NCBI GenBank assembly: GCA_031401675.1
Contig: JANNRR010000166.1
Location: 23,964 to 87,963 of the forward strand
Source of the DNA: JANNRR01 sp031401675
Lineage (GTDB): Bacteria; Pseudomonadota; Alphaproteobacteria; Rhodobacterales; Rhodobacteraceae
Direction: 5' to 3'
DNA length: 64,000 nt
The position numbers were made by a program, and so were the translations under genes. The notes beneath the pieces were generated by a model. That model ran no database searches. It was not told the DNA's origin and was given only the letters and a program-made list of their open reading frames with translations. Shown piece by piece: positions 19,011-26,612 of this stretch. Every line of letters begins with the position of its first letter. Positions within the stretch are counted from its first letter, which is position 1.

Positions 19011-19960
19011 CTTGTATCCCCGCTCAGATAGGCCGCCTGCACATGCGCTGCCAGTTCTGCCACCTTGCGAATGAAGCGGGTCAGGAACTCGTGCAAGCCC
19101 TCTTCAAAAACCGCCGGCACCGACAATTCCGCCAACTCGCCAAGCACTTCGCGGGCGTGGCTTTGCGCGCCTGTCGAACCGCCATAAAGCCGTGCCAGCC
19201 GTTCGAGATGCGTCGTGACACCTTCGATCGAGGTCAGAAGCGACCGCGGGCATTGCGGATTCAGGATCAGGAAATGCGCGATCTTCGCGGCCGTCACTTC
19301 GCCGCCGTAGGCCCAGTGAAAGGCCCGGTGTGCCGACATGGCCCGCAGCAAGGTGGTCCACTGATAGTTGTCGCGCCCCGAACCCACGAAATCCGCACTG
19401 GGCAGCAGGACGTAATACTTCACGTCCATCAGACGAGCGGTGTTATCGGCGCGCTCCAGATAATAGCCGAGGTTCAGGAAGTCATAACCATCGTTGCGCA
19501 ACAGGGTGGCGTCGATTGCACCCCGCATCATGGCGGTATGGCGCATCGTCCATTCGGTCAGCCGACCCAGTTCCAGCTCGCCGCGCGGCGTGCGCAGCAT
19601 CGAGCGCAGTTCCTGAAAGGCGGTGTTCAGCGCATCCCAGACCTGCGTGGTCAGGGCGGTTCGGACAATCCGCCCATTCTCGCGGGCGGCCGTGATGCAG
19701 GCGGCCACCGACGAGACATTGTCCAGATCGAAGAACAGGTAGCTTTCGATATTGCGCTGCACCGGCTCGCCGTATTTCCGGGCAAAACCGTTTGCGGTAC
19801 CGCTGGCCTGCAAAAGCGATTCCCATTCTGACCGGAAACCGTCACCGGTCGACGGCAGCAACGATATCCGCGACCCCACTTCCAGCAAACGTGCCATGGT
19901 TTCGGCCCGCTCCATGTAGCGGGCGATCCAATAAAGGTTGTCGGCGGTCCTGCTCAGCAT
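19007..19960 (-). CDS. Alpha-E domain (DUF403) protein
   Basis: 317 residues, all helical, beginning MLSRTADNLYWIARYMERAE, the diagnostic alpha-E opening. Further conserved pieces are NLGYYLERADNTARLMDVKYY and RAFHWAYGGEVTAAKIAHFLI. The domain always travels with circularly permuted ATP-grasp proteins and transglutaminases; its biochemical role is unknown. It starts 4 bp after the ATP-grasp stop and overlaps the transglutaminase start. Confidence 0.94.
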   Translation of the reverse strand: MLSRTADNLYWIARYMERAETMARLLEVGSRISLLPSTGDGFRSEWESLLQASGTANGFARKYGEPVQRNIESYLFFDLDNVSSVAACITAARENGRIVRTALTTQVWDALNTAFQELRSMLRTPRGELELGRLTEWTMRHTAMMRGAIDATLLRNDGYDFLNLGYYLERADNTARLMDVKYYVLLPSADFVGSGRDNYQWTTLLRAMSAHRAFHWAYGGEVTAAKIAHFLILNPQCPRSLLTSIEGVTTHLERLARLYGGSTGAQSHAREVLGELAELSVPAVFEEGLHEFLTRFIRKVAELAAHVQAAYLSGDTR

Positions 19961-19964
19961 CCGG

Positions 19965-21377
19965 TCACTCCGCCAACACCCAGGTATCCTTGACGCCGCC
20001 GCCCTGACTGGAGTTCACAACCAGCGATCCTTCGGTCAGCGCAACCCGCGTCAGCCCGCCGGGCACCAGATCGACACGCTCGCCGACCAGACAATAGGGC
20101 CGCAGATCGACATGGCGCGGGGCGATGCCTTCGGCCACGAAGGTCGGGCTGGTCGACAGGGCCAGCGTCGGCTGCGCGATATAGTTGCCGGGGTCGGCGC
20201 GAATGCGCTCGGCAAAGGCAGCCACCTGATCATTGGTGGATTTCGGTCCGACCAGCATGCCGTAGCCGCCAGAGCCATGAACCTCCTTGACCACCAGTTC
20301 GGCCAGATGTTCCTGAACGTACTTCAAATCGTCAGCCTTGCCGCACTGCCAGGTCGGGACATTCTGCAGAATCGGCTCCTCGCCCAGATAGAAGCGGATC
20401 ATTTCGGGCACAAAAGTATAGACGGCCTTGTCATCGGCAACACCGGTACCCGGGGCCGACGCGATGCTGACCCCGCCAGAACGGTAGACATCCATCAGGC
20501 CCGGAATCCCGAGCATCGAATCCGGGCGGAAGCACAACGGGTCGATGTATGCATCATCGATCCGTCGGTAAATGACATCGACCCGCTTCGGGCCCTCGGT
20601 CGTGCGCATCCAGACATATTCACCCTCGACAAACAGATCCTGGCCTTCGACAAGCTCGATCCCCATCAGGTCTGCCAGAAAGGAATGCTCGTAATAGGCC
20701 GAGTTGAAATGGCCGGGCGTCAGGATGACAATCACCGGGTCGCGGTCGCATTTCTGCGGCGCGACCGAGGCAAGGGTGCGCCGCAGAAGCGCCGGGTAGT
20801 TGTCCACGGGTTCGATGCGGTTTTCGCGGAACAAGGTCGGGAACATCCGCATCATGATTTCACGGTTCTCAAGCATGTAGCTGACGCCGGACGGTGTCCG
20901 GCAGTTGTCCTCCAGCACGAAAAAGTCATCGGCACCGGTCCGCACGATATCGATCCCGACAATGTGGGAATAGACGCCGCGCGGGGGCGTGAAGCCCGCC
21001 ACCGCCTTTTCATAGGCGGCATTTTGATAGATCAGCCGGGCTGGAACCCGCCCTGCCCGGATAATCTCGCCACGGCCATAGATATCCACCAGAAACGCGT
21101 TCAGCGCCTGCGCCCGTTGCTTGACGCCACGGTCCAGCCGACGCCATTCGTCCTGGGAAAACACCCGGGGAAACATGTCGAACGGGATCAGCCGGTCCGG
21201 ATCGCCGCCCTCGCCATAGACGGCAAAGGTGATGCCGATCCGGCGGAACAGCGCCTCGGCCTCGGCCTGTTTCAGGCTGCGGAAGGCGTCGGGCATCGCC
21301 CGCATCCAGTCTTCCAACCGCAGATAGGGGGCGCGGACCAGGTTGCCATCATACATTTCGTTAAAGAATGTCGTCAC
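19965..21377 (-). CDS. Circularly permuted type-2 ATP-grasp protein (DUF404/DUF407)
   Basis: 470 residues. The opening MTTFFNEMYDGNLVRAPYLR and the block RLIPFDMFPRVFSQDEWRRL are family hallmarks. GVYSHIVGIDIVRTGADDFF with VLEDNCRTPSGVSYMLENRE carries the acidic Mg/ATP-binding residues, and VVKEVHGSGGYGMLVGPKS is the glycine-rich phosphate loop, displaced as expected for the permuted fold. The family is predicted to form amide (peptide-like) bonds. It is the first gene of the Anbu cluster transcript and has no protein-coding neighbour upstream for 337 bp. Confidence 0.93.
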   Translation of the reverse strand: MTTFFNEMYDGNLVRAPYLRLEDWMRAMPDAFRSLKQAEAEALFRRIGITFAVYGEGGDPDRLIPFDMFPRVFSQDEWRRLDRGVKQRAQALNAFLVDIYGRGEIIRAGRVPARLIYQNAAYEKAVAGFTPPRGVYSHIVGIDIVRTGADDFFVLEDNCRTPSGVSYMLENREIMMRMFPTLFRENRIEPVDNYPALLRRTLASVAPQKCDRDPVIVILTPGHFNSAYYEHSFLADLMGIELVEGQDLFVEGEYVWMRTTEGPKRVDVIYRRIDDAYIDPLCFRPDSMLGIPGLMDVYRSGGVSIASAPGTGVADDKAVYTFVPEMIRFYLGEEPILQNVPTWQCGKADDLKYVQEHLAELVVKEVHGSGGYGMLVGPKSTNDQVAAFAERIRADPGNYIAQPTLALSTSPTFVAEGIAPRHVDLRPYCLVGERVDLVPGGLTRVALTEGSLVVNSSQGGGVKDTWVLAE

Positions 21378-21714
21378 CCTGGCCCCGTCCGGTCACCGCG
21401 CTGCGGAATGTGTTGCAGCAAACCATAGGCAGTGGCCGCGTCAAGGGAAAGCCGCGCCTTCGGCCTGCCGCCCAAACCACCCCCAAGCGCCCAAGAAACG
21501 CGCGGATGCTCACAAAACAGGCATCTCTTGCGTCGATCGAGGTCAGCAATGCTGCACCACATTCTTTTGGAAAGCCGTCCCGGATGCCACAATTCCGTAA
21601 CACGGCCTTTACTGTCGCCCTGCGCGGTGGCAGATAGGTCAGGCGCGGAAAAGACGGCTTGACAAGGCTTGGCCCGCCGCGCTCCAGTTCCTTTGACAAG
21701 TTTGGGAGGCCCCC
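21378..21714. promoter_or_regulatory. Divergent control region for the Anbu cluster and the RTX gene
   Basis: No credible gene in 337 bp. It separates the starts of two divergent units. A TTGACA hexamer at 21659-21664 lies about 50 bp before the RTX start and could be a -35 element; no good -10 is obvious. GGGAGG lies 7 nt before the GTG at 21715. Confidence 0.4.
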
Positions 21715-22632
21715 GTGGCAACTGTTTTTTCGAACGTTCCGTTCAATACCAGCACGCTGAATTTGAACACGTATTTCCAGTTCGCGTTCGACAAGCAATT
21801 TGTCGACAACACGCCGTTTTCCTATCAGGGCGTCGCGTATCAGGATCAATTACTGGTCCTGTACGATACCGGCGCCGGAGAAGTGGCCACGATATTCGCC
21901 GGCGACGATCTGGTGTATTCGACCACGACGCAACTGTTGACCGGCGGGACGGTCACCGGCCTGTTCTCGCTTGATGTGTCAAACCCGCAATTCGGGGTTG
22001 ATTGGGGCCTGCAGGGGGTCAGCATGTCCGCAACAGCGCTGATGGCGGCGGGGGCGACGGTGTCGACCGCCGACGACTTAGTCATCATTCGCGCTGCATT
22101 TTCCAAGGCCGATGTCTTCACGCTGTCCAGCGGCGACGATGTCGCCCGCGGGTATGCCGGCAACGACGTGATGTACGGCCTGGACGGCAACGATAAACTC
22201 TACGGTGGCGGCGGTGGCGATACCCTTTCCGGATTGACCGGCGACGATCAACTGTTTGGCGGCGTTGGCGCAGATAAATTCTACGGCGGTCTGGGCAGGG
22301 ATGTGCTGTATGCCGGGGTGGACAGCAACGCTGATCTGTTCATTTTCAATTCAGTGGCGCACAGCGTGGTCGGCATCAATCGCGACCGGATCTATCAGTT
22401 CGATGTCAACACCGACGATATCGACCTGCAGTTGATCGATGCGGATACGGTGCTGGCCGGCGACCAAGCCTTTGCTTTTTCAGGATCTGTTTCAGCAGCG
22501 CATTCGATCTGGGTTCTGGTTTCCGGCAGCAATCTGGTGATTCGCGGCGATGTGAACGGCGACCGGACCGCCGACTTCGAGATCCAGCTGGTCAGCGTCG
22601 CCGCTGTGGCTGCCGCGAATTTCCTGCTTTGA
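21715..22632 (+). CDS. RTX-type calcium-binding exported protein
   Basis: 305 residues from a GTG start with a GGGAGG ribosome site. Residues 146-203 hold about six glycine/aspartate nonapeptides (YAGNDVMYGLDGNDKLYGG, GGGDTLSGLTGDDQLFGG, GADKFYGGLGRDVLYAG), the Ca-binding beta-roll of type I secretion substrates. The N-terminal 140 residues are beta-rich and not recognised. A second acidic motif GDVNGDRTADFEIQL lies near the C-terminus, followed by a hydrophobic tail typical of type I signals. No ABC exporter gene is nearby, so it would use one encoded elsewhere. Confidence 0.85.
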   Translation: MATVFSNVPFNTSTLNLNTYFQFAFDKQFVDNTPFSYQGVAYQDQLLVLYDTGAGEVATIFAGDDLVYSTTTQLLTGGTVTGLFSLDVSNPQFGVDWGLQGVSMSATALMAAGATVSTADDLVIIRAAFSKADVFTLSSGDDVARGYAGNDVMYGLDGNDKLYGGGGGDTLSGLTGDDQLFGGVGADKFYGGLGRDVLYAGVDSNADLFIFNSVAHSVVGINRDRIYQFDVNTDDIDLQLIDADTVLAGDQAFAFSGSVSAAHSIWVLVSGSNLVIRGDVNGDRTADFEIQLVSVAAVAAANFLL

Positions 22633-22697
22633 GCACTGACTGACCGGGCTGCACGTCGCGGACTGGCGATCAGGGCTGTGCGTGGTAAGGTCCGGCC

Positions 22698-23690
22698 ATG
22701 CCGGTCCTAAGCTTCACCGATAGAGGCATCTATTGTCCGGCGGGCGATTTCTACATCGACCCGCAGCGCCCGGTGCCACGCGCCTTGATCACGCACGGTC
22801 ATTCCGATCATGCGCGAACCGGGCACGGATCGTATCTGTGCACCACGTCAGCTGCTCCGGCGATCCGGCACCGGCTGCGGGTTGCGCCGCAGACCGTCGA
22901 TTATGGCGCGGTGCTGCAGATCGGCGGCGCCCGGGTTTCGTTTCACCCGGCCGGACACGTGCCGGGATCGGCGCAGATCAGGGTAGAGGTGGCGGGCGAA
23001 GTCTGGGTGGTTTCCGGCGACTTCAAGATCGAACCCGACGGCGTGTCCGAGCCGTTTGAACCGCTGCGCTGTCATGCGTTCATTTCCGAATGCACCTTTG
23101 GTCTGCCGATCTTTCACTGGGCACCGCAAAGCGCCGTGATGGCCGAAATCAACCAGTGGTGGGTTGCGAACCGGGCAGCGGGGCGGTTTTCGATGATGGC
23201 GGCCTATTCCTTAGGCAAGGCGCAACGCATTCTGGCGCATCTTGACCGCGATATCGGGCCGATCCTGACCCATGAATCGATCGAGGCCATGACAGATGTG
23301 CTGCGCCAACAGGGCTGGCGGTTCCCTGCCACCGTGCCGGTGACGCCAACGACTGATCTGAAGTCACTGGCGGGCGGGTTTGTTCTGGCCCCGCCAAATG
23401 CCATTGCCGGTGCCTGGATGGCCCGGTTTGGTGCAGTTGAAATCGCCAACGCGTCGGGTTGGATGGCACTGCGGCGGCGGCGCGGTGGCGGTCGCGGCTT
23501 TGTGCTGTCGGATCACGCCGACTGGTGCGGCCTCAATCTTGCAATCAGCCAGACCGGGGCCGAGCGTGTGTTCGTCACGCACGGTTACACCACCGAATTC
23601 CGGCGGTGGCTGCAGCATAAGGGTTATGATGCGGCTGTCGTCGAACCGGACGCAGGCGACCAGCGGGCCCTTCCGCCCGAAGTGGCATGA
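22698..23690 (+). CDS. Ligase-associated DNA exonuclease (metallo-beta-lactamase / beta-CASP fold)
   Basis: 330 residues. The metal site ALITHGHSDHARTGHGSYL (HxHxDH) is intact. Later motifs FHPAGHVPGSAQIRVE, WVVSGDFKIEPDG and FVLSDHADWCGLN complete the fold. The family is normally encoded beside an ATP-dependent DNA ligase and is thought to process nucleic-acid ends. Here it overlaps the ligase-like gene by 4 bp (ATGA), so the two are coupled. This partner looks active, in contrast to the ligase. Confidence 0.92.
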   Translation: MPVLSFTDRGIYCPAGDFYIDPQRPVPRALITHGHSDHARTGHGSYLCTTSAAPAIRHRLRVAPQTVDYGAVLQIGGARVSFHPAGHVPGSAQIRVEVAGEVWVVSGDFKIEPDGVSEPFEPLRCHAFISECTFGLPIFHWAPQSAVMAEINQWWVANRAAGRFSMMAAYSLGKAQRILAHLDRDIGPILTHESIEAMTDVLRQQGWRFPATVPVTPTTDLKSLAGGFVLAPPNAIAGAWMARFGAVEIANASGWMALRRRRGGGRGFVLSDHADWCGLNLAISQTGAERVFVTHGYTTEFRRWLQHKGYDAAVVEPDAGDQRALPPEVA

Positions 23691-25285
23691 AGCGCTTTGC
23701 GGCACTGATCGCGGCGCTGGACCAGACGGCAAACGCCGATGACCGGGTTGCGGAACTCGCCACCTATTTCCTTGCCGTCACCGAACAGGACCGGCTTTGG
23801 GCCATTGCCCTGCTGACTGGCCGGCGGCCAAGACGCATTGCCCGGCTGAATGACCTGCGGGATTGGGCACTGGCGGCAGCAGATGTTCCGCTGTGGCTTT
23901 TCGAAGCGGCGAGACGCGAAACCGGTGATCTGGCAGAGGCAACGGCCTTGCTGCTGCCCCCTGCCCGGACCCAAAGCGCGTACGAGAACGATGAAAGCCT
24001 GGCGGATTGGATCACACGCCTTGATGCCATGGCCAGGATGGACGCGGACAGTCTGCGGCTCGCGGTCTTGGCTGCCTGGCAGCAGCTTCGGCCAGACCAG
24101 CGGCTGCTGTTCAACAAACTGATGACCGGTGAGTTCCGGACAGGGGTCAGCCTGGCCGAGATGGCCCAGTCATTGTCACAGGTTACGGGTCTGGGCCAGC
24201 ACGGCCTGTTTTGCCGACTTGCGCAGCATTGGTTTCCGCAAGGCACGACCTTTGCTGAATTTGTATCGACCGAAGATGCAGTAAATCGCGCCGGATACCC
24301 CTACCCGTTCGGCGGCGCCACATCAATGACGGGTGCTGCTGCCTATCTTGGGCAACCTGCAGATTGGACCGCTGACTGGGCTTGGGACGGGATTCGGGTG
24401 CAACTGGTTCTGCGCGACCGGGCGCGGTTTCTGTGGTCTGCCAACGGATTGTTGACCGACAGATTTCCCGAACTGGTGGTGGCACAGGATTTTCTGCCTC
24501 AAGGTACGGTGATCGAAGGGGAAATCGTTGGCTGGCACGATGGGGTGCTGCCCGTGACGTCGCTGGCACGGCGCATCGCGGCCAAGCGCCCGTCGCGCCG
24601 CGAATTGGCCGCGCATCCGGTGATGCTGATCGCCGATGACCTGCTGGAATGGCAAGGTCAGGACATCCGCGACCGGCCATGGCGCGACCGCCGCGCGCTC
24701 TTGGCCGAAGCCATGGCCGCGTTGCCGGTTCGCGCCCCCATGCGGCTGGCGGAGCCGCTGCCCTTTGCAGGCTGGCAACAGCTTCAGCTACGGCACGGCC
24801 GTGCGCGGGAGATCGGGGCCAGTGGAATGACGCTGCGCCGCCGGTCCGCAGACGTTGACGCAGGGTCTGCGGGGGAACGGCTGATCTGGCCGGCTGATCC
24901 GTTGCGGGTGGCGGCGGTGTTGGTCAGCGCCCTTTTCGGGCGCGACCAGCGCGCGACCTACGCGTTTGCGGTTTGGGATGGCGACGTGCTGGTCCCGATC
25001 ACGAAAACCGACGCCGATCTGACCGGGGCAGCGTCAGAGATTTCGACCTGGGTCAGCCGGAACACCATTGGCCGTTACGGTCCGGCACGGCAGGTTACCC
25101 CGGAACTGGTGTTCGACCTGGCCTTTGACGGGGTCGAGGTCAGCCCACGACACAAGGCCGGGCTTGCGCTTCGGGCAGCCCGCGCCGTTGCCTGGCACCG
25201 CGACCTGACGGCACGGGAAGCGGGCCGCCTGCAGGACTTGCGGGCAATGCTGGATTACCAGACTTTGCAACCGGGCGAATTGTAG
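23687..25285 (+). CDS. ATP-dependent DNA ligase homologue lacking the catalytic lysines
   Basis: 532 residues, full family length, with N-terminal helical domain, nucleotidyltransferase core and OB fold. The adenylation motif, normally KxDGxR, reads ADWAWDGIRVQL, so the nucleophilic Lys is Ala at residue 232 (codon gct, 24380-24382). Motif III (LLTDRFPELV) and IIIa (VIEGEIVGWHDG) persist. Motif IV, usually GLMLKRR, is GMTLRRR (Lys to Arg near residue 384). Motif V, usually W-K-W-K, is LIWP near residues 399-402. The frame is open and codon use is normal, so this is a maintained but presumably non-ligating protein. It is coupled to the exonuclease. It could be a regulatory or DNA-binding pseudo-enzyme. 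Confidence 0.88.
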   Translation: MKRFAALIAALDQTANADDRVAELATYFLAVTEQDRLWAIALLTGRRPRRIARLNDLRDWALAAADVPLWLFEAARRETGDLAEATALLLPPARTQSAYENDESLADWITRLDAMARMDADSLRLAVLAAWQQLRPDQRLLFNKLMTGEFRTGVSLAEMAQSLSQVTGLGQHGLFCRLAQHWFPQGTTFAEFVSTEDAVNRAGYPYPFGGATSMTGAAAYLGQPADWTADWAWDGIRVQLVLRDRARFLWSANGLLTDRFPELVVAQDFLPQGTVIEGEIVGWHDGVLPVTSLARRIAAKRPSRRELAAHPVMLIADDLLEWQGQDIRDRPWRDRRALLAEAMAALPVRAPMRLAEPLPFAGWQQLQLRHGRAREIGASGMTLRRRSADVDAGSAGERLIWPADPLRVAAVLVSALFGRDQRATYAFAVWDGDVLVPITKTDADLTGAASEISTWVSRNTIGRYGPARQVTPELVFDLAFDGVEVSPRHKAGLALRAARAVAWHRDLTAREAGRLQDLRAMLDYQTLQPGEL

Positions 25286-25297
25286 TAATAATTCAGC

Positions 25298-26563
25298 ATG
25301 CGTACCGTTTTCATTCTTGTCCTGATCCTGATGATGGTCCCTGCCTGGGCCCGCGCCGACCGGATTGCGCTGGTGATCGGCAATGGCGGCTACCTGCATG
25401 CCAAGCCGCTGCCGAATGCGGTGAATGACGCGACCGACATGGCCGAAAGCCTGCAACGGATCGGTTTTCAGGTTTTTTCCGGTAACGATCTGACCGGCGC
25501 GGAAACGCTGGCGCTGGTTCAGGATTTTTCGGCGGCGCTGCAACCCGATGATCTGGCGCTGTTCTATTATGCCGGGCATGGCGCACAGTTCGGGACCGAG
25601 AATTTCCTGATCCCGGTCGACATCCTGGCCGACGATGAAGCCGCGTTGACCAAGGCCTCGGTCCGGCTGCAATCGATCCTGCGCAGCATGGAGTTGCGGG
25701 CCGGCACCCGGATCGTGATCCTGGACGCGTGCCGCAACAATCCGTTTGTGACGCAAGTGGCAAGCCGGTCCGGGGGTGAGGTGTCGCGCGGACTGGCCAA
25801 GGTGGAAGCCGGGGTTGGCAGCTACATCGCCTTTTCCACGCAGCCGGGCAATGTGGCGCTGGACGGGACCGACCGCAACAGCCCGTTCACGGCCGCGCTC
25901 TTGCGCCATATCGGGCAGCAAGGCGCGGATATCCACGCCGTGATGCGTCAGGTGCGGGCCGATGTGGTGAATGCCACCGATGAAACGCAGGTGCCGTGGG
26001 AAAACTCCTCGCTGGTGCACGAGGTTTTTCTGGCCGCTGCCGAGCCTGCGCTTTTGCCGCAGGCTGTTGTGGTCGAGCCCGCCGTGATCGAGACGCCACA
26101 ACCGCCCACCACTGAATTTTCCTATGTCGGAGGCCTGGACACGGGGGGCGACGGCTTTCTGGCGCTGCGGGCACAACCCTCGCTTCTTGCCGGGCTTGTG
26201 ACGCGGCTTCCGGCAGACACACTGCTGGAAGTACTGGCAAGCGAAGGGTCATGGCGCAAGGTCAGGTCGCAGACCGGCGAGGTTGGCTGGGCTTTCGCCA
26301 AATGGATCAAGTGTTGCCGGACGGTCGCCCCGGTGGTGCCCGACGCACGGACGGTGGCGCAGAACTGCGAGGCGCTCTGGTATAAACGCAACCGGATCTG
26401 GCACCTGAACGGCTACTGCTTCACGTCTGACCGCGCCATCACCGCCTTTGGCAATGCCGGCTGCAGCCGTGGCCAGGCCGGGGCGCTGAACGCGATGAGT
26501 GCTGCGGATCGCAGCGCCGTGGAAACGCTGGCCCGACAGGCTGTCGAAGCGGGCTGCAAATAG
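25298..26563 (+). CDS. Exported caspase-fold (C14) protein with SH3 and YARHG-like domains
   Basis: 421 residues. A signal peptide (VFILVLILMMVPAWARA) leads into a caspase domain (residues 21-240) with ALVIGNGGYLHAKPLPNAVND at the start, the catalytic His in LFYYAGHGAQF and Cys in ILDACRNNPF. A bacterial SH3 domain covers about 285-340 (GFLALRAQPSLLAGLVTRLP). The C-terminal 70 residues contain NCEALWYKRNRIWHLNGYCF, a YARHG-type cell-envelope motif. Probably a periplasmic orthocaspase-like protease; substrates are unknown. It begins 12 bp after the ligase-like gene, but export to the envelope makes a joint pathway unlikely. Confidence 0.9.
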   Translation: MRTVFILVLILMMVPAWARADRIALVIGNGGYLHAKPLPNAVNDATDMAESLQRIGFQVFSGNDLTGAETLALVQDFSAALQPDDLALFYYAGHGAQFGTENFLIPVDILADDEAALTKASVRLQSILRSMELRAGTRIVILDACRNNPFVTQVASRSGGEVSRGLAKVEAGVGSYIAFSTQPGNVALDGTDRNSPFTAALLRHIGQQGADIHAVMRQVRADVVNATDETQVPWENSSLVHEVFLAAAEPALLPQAVVVEPAVIETPQPPTTEFSYVGGLDTGGDGFLALRAQPSLLAGLVTRLPADTLLEVLASEGSWRKVRSQTGEVGWAFAKWIKCCRTVAPVVPDARTVAQNCEALWYKRNRIWHLNGYCFTSDRAITAFGNAGCSRGQAGALNAMSAADRSAVETLARQAVEAGCK

Positions 26564-26612
26564 ACGCGATCCGCCGTGGCCACCCTTGAACCGCATGGCC
26601 CTTCCGACCTAG

